Positions 53,108 to 62,919 of a DNA stretch of 64,000 nucleotides are shown here, one piece after another. The notes beneath the pieces were generated by a model. That model searched no databases, was not told the origin of the DNA, and saw nothing but the letters and a program-made list of their open reading frames with translations. The position numbers and the translations under genes were made by a program. Source of the stretch: Fusibacter sp. 3D3. GTDB taxonomy: Bacteria; Bacillota; Clostridia; Peptostreptococcales; Acidaminobacteraceae. How positions within the stretch are numbered: position 1 is the first letter of the stretch; each line of letters starts with the position of its first letter. The DNA lies in the NCBI RefSeq assembly GCF_001748365.1, contig NZ_BDHH01000011.1:53676-117675 (forward strand), in the 5' to 3' direction.

Positions 53108-53266
53108 ATGCCTATAAATAACGCTTGAAAGGCATTGTGGATATTAATGCTTAGAAGTATTGAAAATACAAGTATGCAGAAGGCTTGATGCATTAAATTT
53201 TTTGAAGCTGAATTTGGCATTGTATTTGCAACTATACATAGATACATTGCATTAAGGAGGGGAAGA

Positions 53267-54139
53267 ATGACATTATTTTTTCAAAATATCGTAGGAGGCA
53301 TGCAATCTGCCAGTATGTATGGACTTGCAGCACTAGGTCTTGTACTCATTTATAAGACAACAGGTGTTATCAACTTTGCTCAAGGAGAGCTTGGTATGTT
53401 CCATGCATTTGTTGCAGCAGCACTTTTGGCCGCGGGTGTTCCCGTAGGGTTAGCGGTTTTAGTGACATTGCTAATTGCAGGTGCGGTGGGTTTTTTAATT
53501 GAATGGGGGATTATGCGCCATGCGGTTAAGATTGATCCACTTGGCAAGATGATCATGACCATGGGGCTGGTTATGGTTGCCCAAGGATTGGCACCCATGT
53601 TATTTGGAAACAATCCATTATATTTTCCAAAACTACTTGGAGGCGATCCAATCACCATTTTTGGTATCTCTATACTGCCCAATACACTTCTCATTATCAC
53701 CATCACTCTAACGATTATGGGGATTCTCTTTTATGTTTTACAGAAGACACGGTGGGGGCTTGCCATTAGAGTCACTGCTGAAAATGTGAATACGGCTAGA
53801 CTTATGGGCATTCCTACACAACGCGTTTCACTTGTGATCTGGATGCTGGGGACTGTACTCGGTGCACTTGCAGCGATTATGGTGGCACCACTGACCACTG
53901 TTAGTGTCAGTATGATGGCAGATATTCATCTCAAGTCATTTATTTCTGCAGTTTTAGGCGGCTTTGCAACGTTTTATGGACCTGTGGTGGGTGCCTTTAT
54001 CATTGGGATGCTCAACAATATTATTGGATTTTATATTTCATCAAAGTGGGCAACTGCAATTTTATATGTTTTCATACTCATTGTTTTAGTCCTTAAACCA
54101 ACAGGGTTGTTTGGTAAAAAATTCATTAAGAAAGTGTAG
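53267..54139 (+). CDS. livH: Branched-chain amino acid ABC transporter permease LivH
   Basis: 290 aa with about eight membrane segments. YGLAALGLVLIYKTTGVINFAQGELGM is the LivH signature and TAENVNTARLMGIPTQRVSL is the cytoplasmic coupling loop. AAGGAGG precedes ATG 53267. First gene of livH-livM-livG-livF-livK. The amino acid or other substrate is set by LivK and is not certain. Confidence 0.92.
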   Translation: MTLFFQNIVGGMQSASMYGLAALGLVLIYKTTGVINFAQGELGMFHAFVAAALLAAGVPVGLAVLVTLLIAGAVGFLIEWGIMRHAVKIDPLGKMIMTMGLVMVAQGLAPMLFGNNPLYFPKLLGGDPITIFGISILPNTLLIITITLTIMGILFYVLQKTRWGLAIRVTAENVNTARLMGIPTQRVSLVIWMLGTVLGALAAIMVAPLTTVSVSMMADIHLKSFISAVLGGFATFYGPVVGAFIIGMLNNIIGFYISSKWATAILYVFILIVLVLKPTGLFGKKFIKKV

Positions 54140-54147
54140 GTGGCAGC

Positions 54148-55149
54148 GTGCAGTTATTAAAAAGAAAACCTTTACAATACAGTTTGTTTGGCATTATCGC
54201 CATTGTTTTACCTATGCTTTTAAGTGCAAAGGGTTCAACCTACACATTGCTTGCATCTATTGGCATTATCTCAATTGCAGCCCTTGGTTTCAATATTCTG
54301 TTGGGTTATTCTGGTCAGATCTCATTGGGTCATGGTGCTTTCATGGGCATGGGCGCTTATATGTCCGCTTATTTGGTGGCGAAGATGGACCTCCCCTTTA
54401 TCGTTGGGCTTGTCATGGCGGCAGTTATTCCCTTACTCGTAGGATTTGTGCTGGGCTTAATTGCTTTGAGGCTTGAAGGGCATTATCTTGCCATTGCAAC
54501 ATTGGGTTTTGCAGTGGTCATCGAAGAAATATTTGCAGAGTTTTCTGGATTTACAGGAGGCTGGTCAGGCACAAAAGCAGGTTTTCCTGAAATCTTGGGT
54601 TACAAATTTGATAAGGAATCCGTTTACGCTTTAGTGATCTTTGTTTTGGTTGGACTGATGATTGCCACTTATAATTTTATGAAATCTTCAACAGGCAGGG
54701 CACTAATTGCCATGAAAAAAAGTGAACATGCGGCACAAGCTATGGGTGTCAGCTTGTTCAAATACAAATTATTGGCTTTTTCATTGAGCACGATGTATGC
54801 GGGAATTGCAGGGAGTCTTTATATCCACTTTTTCAGATTCTGCGAACCTAAACTGTGGGGCATTGGGCTATCGCTTGATTTACTTGCAAGTGTTGTTATT
54901 GGAGGCATTGGAACAATAGGGGGTGCTGTGATAGGTGTGGCTTTTCTAAAGCTTTTACCAACATTCTTACAGGGACTCCCCATACTTGGCGATATAGATG
55001 GTCTTTCGTTTGTCCTGACAGGTGTATGTATCATTATATTCATCATGTTCTACCCTAAAGGGTTAATCAATATCCCAAATGACCTATATGCAAGGTTTAT
55101 AAAGAAGCGCAAAAAAGGAGGTAAGGATGGCATCCGTGTTGAAAATTGA
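54148..55149 (+). CDS. livM: Branched-chain amino acid ABC transporter permease LivM
   Basis: 333 aa, about nine membrane segments. NILLGYSGQISLGHGAFMGMGAY and GRALIAMKKSEHAAQAMGV are LivM hallmarks. It starts at GTG 54148 after AGGTGG, eight bases past the livH stop, and its end overlaps livG by 23 bp. Confidence 0.92.
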   Translation: MQLLKRKPLQYSLFGIIAIVLPMLLSAKGSTYTLLASIGIISIAALGFNILLGYSGQISLGHGAFMGMGAYMSAYLVAKMDLPFIVGLVMAAVIPLLVGFVLGLIALRLEGHYLAIATLGFAVVIEEIFAEFSGFTGGWSGTKAGFPEILGYKFDKESVYALVIFVLVGLMIATYNFMKSSTGRALIAMKKSEHAAQAMGVSLFKYKLLAFSLSTMYAGIAGSLYIHFFRFCEPKLWGIGLSLDLLASVVIGGIGTIGGAVIGVAFLKLLPTFLQGLPILGDIDGLSFVLTGVCIIIFIMFYPKGLINIPNDLYARFIKKRKKGGKDGIRVEN

Positions 55150-55918
55150 AAATCTCTCCATTAGCTTCGGCGGGTTGAAAGCGGTTGATGACCTCAGCTT
55201 TGAAATAGAAGATAAAATGATTTACGGTCTTATTGGTCCGAACGGTGCTGGGAAAACAACTGTTTTTAACTGTATTACGAAGTTTTATACGCCAAATCAA
55301 GGCAGTGTGAAATTCAAAACCATTGAAGACAAAGTCGTTGAATTAATGGATTATAAAGTACATGAAATCGTAAAATTAGGCTTAGTCAGAACCTTTCAAA
55401 ATGTGGAACTCATCAAAGATTTGTCCATTATCGATAATCTTTTAATTGGGGCACATTCTCAATACAAAGCGACGGTTATAGAACAGGCTTTTATGCTCAA
55501 ACGTGCACGCTTTGAAGAAAAACGGATTCGTGAAAAAGCGATGCATATCCTCAAAGATTTAAACCTTGAAGACAAAGCAGAAGAGATTACAGGTTCACAA
55601 CCTTACGGCGTACTCAAAAATGTGGAACTTGCCAGAACCCTAATGAGTGATCCTAAGCTAATTATCATTGATGAACCCGCAGCTGGATTAAATGAAACAG
55701 AGACAGATGCACTTGCGATCATGATTCGTAAGATCAGAGATACCTACCATTGTGCCATATTGATGGTTGAACATGATATGGGACTTGTTATGAATACTTG
55801 TGAGCGCATTTGTGCGATCAATTTCGGCAAGAAATTGGCGGAAGGCACGCCAGATGAGATCAAACGCAACAAGGATGTTCAAGAAGCCTATCTTGGGAAG
55901 GAGGATGAAATTGCTTAA
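55127..55918 (+). CDS. livG: Branched-chain amino acid ABC transporter ATPase LivG
   Basis: 263 aa. Walker A GPNGAGKTT, DEPAAGLNETE after Walker B and VEHDMGLVM are typical LivG motifs. The signature site reads SQPYGVLKNVELAR where LSYGxQ is usual, a drift in the ABC signature that may lower ATPase activity. AAAGGAGGT precedes ATG 55127. Confidence 0.9.
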   Translation: MASVLKIENLSISFGGLKAVDDLSFEIEDKMIYGLIGPNGAGKTTVFNCITKFYTPNQGSVKFKTIEDKVVELMDYKVHEIVKLGLVRTFQNVELIKDLSIIDNLLIGAHSQYKATVIEQAFMLKRARFEEKRIREKAMHILKDLNLEDKAEEITGSQPYGVLKNVELARTLMSDPKLIIIDEPAAGLNETETDALAIMIRKIRDTYHCAILMVEHDMGLVMNTCERICAINFGKKLAEGTPDEIKRNKDVQEAYLGKEDEIA

Positions 55919-56624
55919 ACTTGAAGGATTAAAGGCCTCGTATGGAAGTATTGTGGCGGTTAAAGGCATAGATATTCATATTCCTGAGGGCAAAATTGTG
56001 GCACTTCTTGGATCAAATGGTGCGGGAAAGACTTCCACACTGAAAGCGATTTCAGGTGTATTACCCGTGGACCAAGGGCTAATAGAATTTAAGGGAGAAT
56101 CCCTTTTAAATTTAAAACCAGAAAAAATAGCACAAAAGGGAATTGTTCAATCTCCAGAAGGGCGTCAGATATTTGTTTCTTTGACAGTAGCGGAGAACTT
56201 AAGAGTGGGTGCATTTAATGAACGCCGTAAAAGTGTCATTCAGGAGAGACTAAAATTTGTTTATGACCTATTTCCAAGATTATTAGAAAGACAAAATCAA
56301 GTATCAGGAACGCTTTCGGGTGGGGAACAACAAATGCTTGCCATCGGCAGAGCACTTATGGCGAATCCTTCAGTGCTCTTGCTAGATGAACCCTCGCTTG
56401 GACTTGCACCCTTAATTGTGAAAGATATATTCGAAATTATTAAAAAATTAAATCAGCAAGGCGTCACGATTTTGATTGTAGAACAAAATGCGTTACAAAC
56501 TTTAAAAATTGCAGATTATGCTTATGTTTTAGAGACAGGCAGAATAATCATGCAAGGCAAAGGGTTGGATTTACTTCAAGATGAGCGCGTTATAGAAGCT
56601 TACCTTGGTGGCAATAAATCATAA
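55905..56624 (+). CDS. livF: Branched-chain amino acid ABC transporter ATPase LivF
   Basis: 239 aa. GSNGAGKTS Walker A, SGGEQQMLAIGRALM signature, LLLDEPSLGLAP Walker B and VEQNALQTL match LivF. AAGGAGG touches ATG 55905, so TTG 55911, seven bases downstream, may be the true start. It overlaps livG. The longer frame to 55800 is not supported. Confidence 0.92.
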   Translation: MKLLKLEGLKASYGSIVAVKGIDIHIPEGKIVALLGSNGAGKTSTLKAISGVLPVDQGLIEFKGESLLNLKPEKIAQKGIVQSPEGRQIFVSLTVAENLRVGAFNERRKSVIQERLKFVYDLFPRLLERQNQVSGTLSGGEQQMLAIGRALMANPSVLLLDEPSLGLAPLIVKDIFEIIKKLNQQGVTILIVEQNALQTLKIADYAYVLETGRIIMQGKGLDLLQDERVIEAYLGGNKS

Positions 56625-56642
56625 AATTAGGAGGAGAAAGAG

Positions 56643-57950
56643 ATGCAATTTAAGAAGAGTTTAATCATTTTACTAGCATTTGTTTTGATTATGGGGATGT
56701 TTACGGGGTGTGGAAAGGCAGCAGCTGAACCTGCAAATACAGAGTCGAGTCCTGCTGTTTCTGAAGGCTCAGAAGTAACACCTTCGGCAGAGCCCGCTAC
56801 TGAAGAGGTATCTCAAGGGGTAACAGACACTGAGATTCTCATTGGAAATAGTGCGGCTACAAGTGGTGCGTTTGCACCGATTGGTCTTCCTTTTATTCAC
56901 GGCATTGAAGCCTATCTTGAGGCAGTGAATTCAGCAGGGGGAATCGATGGTAGAAAGATCAAATTTATTCATTATGATGATGAATTTGACCCCGCAACAA
57001 CGGCGCAATATTTAGAGAAATTATTGTTTGAAGATAAGGTCTTCTCAGTGGTTGGTCATTTTGGTTCGCCATGTATCGCAGCAACCTTGATGGACCTTGA
57101 AGACAGTGGTGTGCCAGCAGTTTACTTTGCGGGTGGCGTTGCAGATTTGTACAGTACGGATGATCCTGAGCGTACGATATATCCTGTACAACCGATTTAT
57201 TCATATGAAGGCAAGATTATGTCTGCATATGCAATCAACTATTTTAAAGCGACGAAAGTGGCGATTATCTATACCAACAATGAAGCGGGCATCAACACTT
57301 TTGAAGGGATTAAAGAGCAACTTGCCACCTATCCAGACATTACCATCGTTGCAGTGGAATCTGTATCTCCAGGTCTTACAGATGCAACTGCCCAAGTGTT
57401 AAAAGTGAAAGAGGCCGCTCCAGAAGTGATTATTATTCCGTCGCTTTCAGCTGAACTTGCACCAGTGCTTAAAACGATGGAACAACAAGGCGTAACTGGT
57501 ATTCCAGTGGTGACAACGTATTCTAACGTTTCCAGTGTATTCGTGGACAGCAATTACAACGAAGCTTCAAAGGTAATGGAAAACTTATATGGACTTGGCT
57601 GGGTAGATCTTGAAAGCAATCCTAAAGTTTGGGAGGATTTCGTAGCAAACATGACAAAATTGGGTTATCAAGATGAACTCAATGCTTATTCAGCAACTGG
57701 ATGGATTGCAGGAAGTTTCTTTACCGAAGGTGTTAGAAGAGTTGCAGACAATGGTCAAGTTCTAAACTTTAAAAATTATATGGAGGCACTTGAGTCCGCA
57801 CCCATTCAAAATCCTTTTGGGGGCTCCATCAGTTATGCAGACGGTATGAGAACAGGTACGCAACAAATGGTTTTATCTAAAGTAGATGTGAATAGTCCTT
57901 CGAAATGGACTTCAGTGACTGGCTTTTTTGGTATAGACGATTTAAAATAA
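56643..57950 (+). CDS. livK: Branched-chain amino acid ABC transporter substrate-binding lipoprotein
   Basis: 435 aa. A lipoprotein signal peptide with lipobox MFTGC (Cys about 23) is followed by a Glu/Ser/Pro-rich linker, then a periplasmic-binding fold type I (EILIGNSAATSGAFAPIG, GGIDGRKIKFIHYDDEFDP, FEGIKEQLA). It is anchored outside the membrane and feeds LivHM. Ligand specificity is not evident; aromatic or other amino acids or related acids are possible. Confidence 0.88.
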   Translation: MQFKKSLIILLAFVLIMGMFTGCGKAAAEPANTESSPAVSEGSEVTPSAEPATEEVSQGVTDTEILIGNSAATSGAFAPIGLPFIHGIEAYLEAVNSAGGIDGRKIKFIHYDDEFDPATTAQYLEKLLFEDKVFSVVGHFGSPCIAATLMDLEDSGVPAVYFAGGVADLYSTDDPERTIYPVQPIYSYEGKIMSAYAINYFKATKVAIIYTNNEAGINTFEGIKEQLATYPDITIVAVESVSPGLTDATAQVLKVKEAAPEVIIIPSLSAELAPVLKTMEQQGVTGIPVVTTYSNVSSVFVDSNYNEASKVMENLYGLGWVDLESNPKVWEDFVANMTKLGYQDELNAYSATGWIAGSFFTEGVRRVADNGQVLNFKNYMEALESAPIQNPFGGSISYADGMRTGTQQMVLSKVDVNSPSKWTSVTGFFGIDDLK

Positions 57951-57966
57951 GAGTAGGTGATAAAAT

Positions 57967-58878
57967 TTGATTGAGATGGAATTTAAAAAAATGCAAGTGG
58001 GCAATGAAATCTTGGCTTATAGAGAATGTGGTGAAGGGGCTCGTACACTCTTGCTGATTCATGGTAATATGTCATCTTCCTTACATTTCGATCATTTGAT
58101 GAATGCTCTATCGGATGAGTTTAAAATCTATGCACCTGATTTACGTGGGTTTGGACATTCTTCCTATCATGAATCATTTGATTCGTTAAAGGCACTAAGT
58201 GAGGACTTAGAATATTTCGTAGATAAGCTCAGACTAAAAGACATAGAGCTTGTGGGATGGTCAACTGGTGGTGGTATTGCCATGCAGTTTGCAGCAGATA
58301 ATCCAGGGTTAGTCAAACGCTTGGTTCTGCTGGAAAGTGTAGGGGCCTCAGGATATCCTATGTATTTTAAAGATGAAAAAGGACACCCAGATTTGTCCAG
58401 ACCGCTTATGACAAAAAGTGAAATTGCATCAGATCCAGTTCAAGTGGCACCAGTGCTTGAGGCTTTATCTAAAGGAGATTCCGCTTTTTATAGAGCGCTT
58501 TGGGATGCGGCAATTTACACGGGTGCTAAAAAACCAGATGTGGAAGACTATGTACGCTATATTACGGAGATGCTTTTGCAACGGAATTTAGTAGATATTG
58601 ATTATGCGCTTTCAAGATTTAACATAACAGACCTTGAAAACGCTTATGGTAAGGGCACTGGTGATGTGAAAAAAATCAAATGTCCTGTGATTGTCGTTCA
58701 GGGTGAAAAAGACATCGTGGTGCCCATGGCTATGGCAGAGGAAATTTTAGCGCAGCTCAAGTGTGAGAAGACTTTAAAAGTTTTAAAAAATAGTGGACAC
58801 AATCCTATGGTAGATCAATTAGATAAAGTGAAGTCGATTATCATAGGGCAGAAACAAAGCGATGAGAGCTGTCTATAG
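57967..58878 (+). CDS. Alpha/beta hydrolase
   Basis: 303 aa. HGNMSSS oxyanion region, nucleophile GWSTGGGIAMQ, acid loop VVQGEKDIVVP and NSGHNPMVDQ histidine form a complete triad. TTG 57967 is eight bases after TAGGTGA; ATG 57976 is possible. It follows livK by 16 bp and is likely cotranscribed, so it may process an imported ester or amide (inference). Confidence 0.85.
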   Translation: MIEMEFKKMQVGNEILAYRECGEGARTLLLIHGNMSSSLHFDHLMNALSDEFKIYAPDLRGFGHSSYHESFDSLKALSEDLEYFVDKLRLKDIELVGWSTGGGIAMQFAADNPGLVKRLVLLESVGASGYPMYFKDEKGHPDLSRPLMTKSEIASDPVQVAPVLEALSKGDSAFYRALWDAAIYTGAKKPDVEDYVRYITEMLLQRNLVDIDYALSRFNITDLENAYGKGTGDVKKIKCPVIVVQGEKDIVVPMAMAEEILAQLKCEKTLKVLKNSGHNPMVDQLDKVKSIIIGQKQSDESCL

Positions 58879-58963
58879 AACTGGAAAAGTTGTAGAAATT
58901 GTAAAAGTTATAATTTATGTAAATGCATTAAATGTATAAGACAACGATTGTGAGGAGAGAAAA

Positions 58964-59773
58964 ATGGCTTATTTCAATTTGAATGGTAAAAATGCATATT
59001 ATGAAGTACATGGCAAAAGTGATAAGACATTGATGATCTTAAATGGGATTATGATGAGTACTTCAAGTTGGTTACCCTTTATACCAATGCTTAAGAGAAC
59101 AACTCAGGTTATTCTAGTGGATTTCTTTGATCAGGGCAAATCAGAGCCTATGACGGAAAACTATACGCAGGCCATTCAACTGGAATTAGTGGAAGCGCTC
59201 CTCGATGCACTTGACCTTCAGCAGGTGACATTATTAGGCATATCATATGGCGGCGAAGTCGCTATGAAATGTAGATCTTCACGTGTGAATCAACTGATTT
59301 TGGCAAATACGACAGCGCATACGGATCAGTCTTTGAAGGCTATTGGTGATAGCTGGGTTTATGCGGCAGAGACCTTTGATGGATCCGTTTTTTTTAAAGC
59401 GACAATCCCCCCGATCTATTCAAAGACGTTTTATAACGATCGCATCGAATGGCTTAATGAACGAGAAAAACTGTTTAAAAAGGCTTTTAAACCCGTATGG
59501 TATGAAGGTTTTATAAGACTTGTTCGAAGCGCAGAATCGCATGATGAGCGCGCAAATTTAAGTGACATTCAGATTCCTGTTTTAATCATCAGTGCTGAGG
59601 AAGATGTGATCACACCGCCTCAATGTCAAACGGATCTTAAGGCACGCATAAGAGATGCTAAATTAGTGGTCATAAAGCACTGCGGTCATGCAGCTATGTA
59701 TGAAAAGCCAACAGAGTTTTTTAGCTTAGTGCTTGGATTCATGCTGTGTGGTCAGGATCAATTTGAAATATAA
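58964..59773 (+). CDS. Alpha/beta hydrolase
   Basis: 269 aa. Nucleophile motif LLGISYGGEVAM, acid-loop ISAEEDVITPP and HCGHAAMYEKP histidine are all present. It differs clearly from the preceding hydrolase. GGAGAG precedes ATG 58964. A terminator follows, ending the liv-hydrolase group. Substrate unknown. Confidence 0.85.
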   Translation: MAYFNLNGKNAYYEVHGKSDKTLMILNGIMMSTSSWLPFIPMLKRTTQVILVDFFDQGKSEPMTENYTQAIQLELVEALLDALDLQQVTLLGISYGGEVAMKCRSSRVNQLILANTTAHTDQSLKAIGDSWVYAAETFDGSVFFKATIPPIYSKTFYNDRIEWLNEREKLFKKAFKPVWYEGFIRLVRSAESHDERANLSDIQIPVLIISAEEDVITPPQCQTDLKARIRDAKLVVIKHCGHAAMYEKPTEFFSLVLGFMLCGQDQFEI

Positions 59774-59780
59774 TCCAATA

Positions 59781-59828
59781 GATACACCTCTGTTCAGTGA
59801 TGATTTGTCTTGAGTGGAGGTGTATTTT
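59781..59828 (+). terminator. Terminator
   Basis: GATACACCTC (59781-59790) pairs with GAGGTGTAT (59817-59825), followed by TTTT. Confidence 0.75.
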
Positions 59829-60168
59829 AGGGCTTATAGACAACTAGATTTAAGCCAAAATCCGACTTAACAATTTGTTCTCAATTGCTTCATAGTGTAT
59901 ACATAACAAAATTATATACTGAGTACAAGTTAAGTGAGAGCTTAACACCCCCATAAATCTTAAACATGATTAACCCCAATTAATAACAAAACCCCAAATG
60001 AATTCAGAGTGGGTTTCCCCCAATTCCCACTCACATGATTTCCCCCGAATAACATATTTATTAAAAAAACTTCTAGCCCGAGCTAGAAGTTTTTTTGTGG
60101 TTAGAGTGTTATGCAAAACGGGTTTTTGACACTCTAACTAAATGTTTAATCCTAAATAAAAAGTTGTA
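59829..60168. other. Intergenic region with mobile-element-like debris
   Basis: It contains a GAGTGGG/CCCACTC hairpin with repeated TTTCCCCC tracts (60006-60048), a bidirectional terminator (60063-60097: ACTTCTAGC/GCTAGAAGT), and the inverted pair TTAGAGTGT/ACACTCTAA (60101-60137). This looks like ends of vanished insertion sequences. No gene is seen. Confidence 0.4.
60063..60097. terminator. Bidirectional terminator
   Basis: ACTTCTAGC-CCGA-GCTAGAAGT with A7 before and T8 after. Confidence 0.85.
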
Positions 60169-60249
60169 TTAAGACAAAAGACTGTATGTAAAAAGCATGA
60201 TGCCACCTTCAATTACCATCATTTCTTCCATTTCTAATTCTTTAAACAT
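60169..60249 (-). CDS. Very short double-glycine leader peptide
   Basis: 26 aa. It reads MFKELEMEEMMVIEGG, then a ten-residue tail IMLFTYSLLS. The first 16 residues match the double-glycine leader type cut by C39 exporters and closely resemble the leader of the 65-aa peptide at 62920-63117. The 45 bp upstream of both genes are also alike. The mature part is very short and hydrophobic, so this may be a truncated copy or a signal peptide. Confidence 0.6.
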   Translation of the reverse strand: MFKELEMEEMMVIEGGIMLFTYSLLS

Positions 60250-60270
60250 CTGTTGTACCCCCATAAAATA

Positions 60271-60999
60271 TTATTTTTCCAATTTCTCATTACCCCGCCG
60301 GATTATAATTGTACTGCTTATGTCGAATGTTTTTTCATTTGTATTATTGTCTAAGGTATTATTTTCAAGAGCATCATTTAATTCAACATATTTTAAGTGT
60401 GTTAAGTAACGTTTCATTTCTGCGTATTTAATAGGGATAGTGTTCCAGTAATAATCACTATTAATGTTTGAATATTTAATATATTGTTGAATTGGACTTT
60501 CATCAAAAGGCACTGTTTCATCAGCTGCTCTCATAGATTTCAGCGCACTTTGAATATTAGAATCTGAAACTGAATTTCCTTCTTTTTCTAAGCACTTAGC
60601 TTCTTGGATTTCAAAGGAAATCTTATTTAGCGCTATTGTATATATGTCTCTGTTACTCATTGCGTCAAAATCTGAATAGGCTTTATAAGTTTCTGCTCGT
60701 TCTTTTATATCTTCCCAAAGGATAGATGTATCGTCAATAAACGCAATTGCTTCGCTGTTATGCAATGTATTTTTACTAATCTCCAAACGAACATTTTATC
60801 AAGTCCATCACTAGATACAATATAAGTACTTAATGTATGAATTCCAACAGAATGATAACCATAATCGTATGAAGAACAACTAAAAACTTTGCACTCGTTA
60901 AAATTATGATTGGTAGTTGTAATACTTTGTAATGATACACTGTCACTAGGATAGAAAAATCCCCCTTCTTTACAATAGAAGCTCTCAAGTTGTCTTCAT
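60271..60999 (-). pseudogene. Decayed gene next to the S9 peptidase
   Basis: A minus-strand reading frame with protein-like sequence (ESFYCKEGGFFYPSDS...) begins just after the peptidase stop, shifts frame once near 60786 and runs on as LEISKNTLHNSEAIAF to GNEKLEK. The only ATG at its start overlaps the peptidase stop (ATGA) but ends after four codons, so a second frameshift is likely. I do not recognise the protein. Its 3' end is duplicated before the second peptide gene at about 63130-63165. Confidence 0.6.
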
Positions 61000-62858
61000 T
61001 TTGTCTGATCTATTAAATAGTAGACAGCTTTTTTAAATGAATCTGGAGGCACAAAATGTCCTTGATCAAATTGATCGAGGATCTTTAGAGATGGATTTGT
61101 TTTAGCAACAGTTTTCCAATCAGTCTTAACAGCCAATTGAGGGTCAAGATAGTTGTAAACGATACCAATTTCTTGAGGGTTTTGTTTCAATAAATGAATG
61201 ACATCATAATCATCTGAATTTTCTAGTGTTTCCTTGTATTCATACAAGTTCCCTGTTTTAATGTCATTAATTGAGCCTGGAGCTATAGCAATTGCACATT
61301 TGATTCTGTCAGGAAAACGGAGCTTTGTGAGCATGCTCAAATAACCTCCAAACGAATTTCCGAAAACAGAGATATTATCTCCATCCATTTCAGGTGTTTG
61401 ATCAATCCAATCTATTAATGCTTCTACGTTACCTAAGGCAGCTTCTGGAAGATTTTGATCAGCCAATTCACGGTAATATATGCCTAAACCATCCGAACCA
61501 AAATAATTGAGTTCAATAATATTGTAACCAAGTTTATAGATCAAAGAAGCTTGGGGATCTATTTGGTTCTTGGTATATCTTGTAAATGGTCCTCCATGAA
61601 TAAAAATCACAACGGGTTTTTTTTCAGCATCGGGATGTTTGTATATATAGGTTAATATCATATTACCTTTTTTATCTTTGATTTCTTGTGCGATTTTGTT
61701 CACTCTATATTGAGGAAGCGGGACTGTTTCTAAGATCTGTTCTGTGTTGGTGTTTGAGTTGATGTATATAATTTCAATACTTTTCTCAGAAGACTGATAG
61801 ATAATTCCAACTTTGTGATTCTCTGAGGAGACGATTTGTAATCTTGAGAATGCACTTTTTTCCGCTATCTCTGTAGAATGTTCACTCATTAGGGATTCAT
61901 TGAACGAATAGATATGTTCAACATATGGGGATAGGGATGAGTCATCATACAATAAAGTCCGGATTTCATCGATATCACTACGATGTCCAATTTTATAAAG
62001 TGGAGCCGTTAGTTCATAGGTGATCGCACTAAACTGATTTGAAAGTGTATCAAAACACCTAAGTGTGCCATATGAACCTCTTGTTTCGTCTAAAAAGTAA
62101 ATTTTTCCGTCATGTACAATATATTTAAATGGCGTTAATGCAAATGAACGCTCTGGGTGCTTGGATACGATTCTATTCATATATATTGATGTACCTAATA
62201 CAGAATTAACTTCAATTCTTTGGTCATCAGTAGTTTCAACAGTGGCTAATAAAGTAGAATTATCATAAACATCATAATAATTATCTTCATTCAACTCAAC
62301 AACCGACTGGAATTTTCCAGTAAAAAGATCAAGATAACCATAATATAGGTGATCGTCAAAGGCATACTTTATATAAAGCTTTCTCTCGTCCTCAACGGAA
62401 CTCATAATGTCAAATATTATACATTCATCATTACTGAGTTTTATTACTTCAGAGGTGGAAAAGTCAATTGAGTAAATACTTTTAGGGGTCAATGAAGATT
62501 CATTATAAACAGCTGTGTAATTCGAGTAATCTACAGTTGCTATATATATAATGTTTTCATTTGTTGAGGTTATGTATTTAACAATATCTTTTAGATCAAA
62601 AGGAAGCTCAATCTCATCAATTTCAACCAAATTAGGATTATAAACATTCATAATGTTTTTGCTTATTTTAAATACTTTTGAACCAATAGCATTTATGCCG
62701 TAATCACTTTCAAAGGCATAAGATTCACTGTTGTAAATTTCGTTATAAGCATTCTCAATATCAGGATTTACAGGTGTTTGAGTTTCTGATTTAAATTTAA
62801 TTTGACTTATGATTAATACCGTTAATAAAAGAACTGCAAAGATTATTCTTTTTTTCAT
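60996..62858 (-). CDS. Membrane-anchored S9 family (prolyl oligopeptidase-like) peptidase
   Basis: 620 aa. An N-terminal signal anchor (MKKRIIFAVLLLTVLIISQ) precedes a beta-propeller-like region (about 40-390) and an alpha/beta-hydrolase domain with HGGPFTRY, nucleophile GNSFGGYLSM and FDQGHFVPP histidine. ATG 62858 follows AGGAGT; the longer frame lacks a site. It is downstream of a double-glycine peptide gene, so processing or degrading that peptide outside the cell is an attractive inference. Confidence 0.85.
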   Translation of the reverse strand: MKKRIIFAVLLLTVLIISQIKFKSETQTPVNPDIENAYNEIYNSESYAFESDYGINAIGSKVFKISKNIMNVYNPNLVEIDEIELPFDLKDIVKYITSTNENIIYIATVDYSNYTAVYNESSLTPKSIYSIDFSTSEVIKLSNDECIIFDIMSSVEDERKLYIKYAFDDHLYYGYLDLFTGKFQSVVELNEDNYYDVYDNSTLLATVETTDDQRIEVNSVLGTSIYMNRIVSKHPERSFALTPFKYIVHDGKIYFLDETRGSYGTLRCFDTLSNQFSAITYELTAPLYKIGHRSDIDEIRTLLYDDSSLSPYVEHIYSFNESLMSEHSTEIAEKSAFSRLQIVSSENHKVGIIYQSSEKSIEIIYINSNTNTEQILETVPLPQYRVNKIAQEIKDKKGNMILTYIYKHPDAEKKPVVIFIHGGPFTRYTKNQIDPQASLIYKLGYNIIELNYFGSDGLGIYYRELADQNLPEAALGNVEALIDWIDQTPEMDGDNISVFGNSFGGYLSMLTKLRFPDRIKCAIAIAPGSINDIKTGNLYEYKETLENSDDYDVIHLLKQNPQEIGIVYNYLDPQLAVKTDWKTVAKTNPSLKILDQFDQGHFVPPDSFKKAVYYLIDQTK

Positions 62859-62868
62859 AAATACTCCT

Positions 62869-62909
62869 AAAAAACTAAGTAGCAGAAAATAAATCTGCCA
62901 CCTAGTTTT
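62869..62909 (-). terminator. Hairpin between peptide gene and S9 peptidase
   Basis: On the minus strand AAAACTA-GT-GCAGA pairs with TCTGC-AC-TAGTTTT and is followed by six Ts, just before the peptidase ribosome site. It may end most transcripts and let the peptide be made in excess over the peptidase. Confidence 0.7.
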
Positions 62910-62919
62910 ATTAATTATT

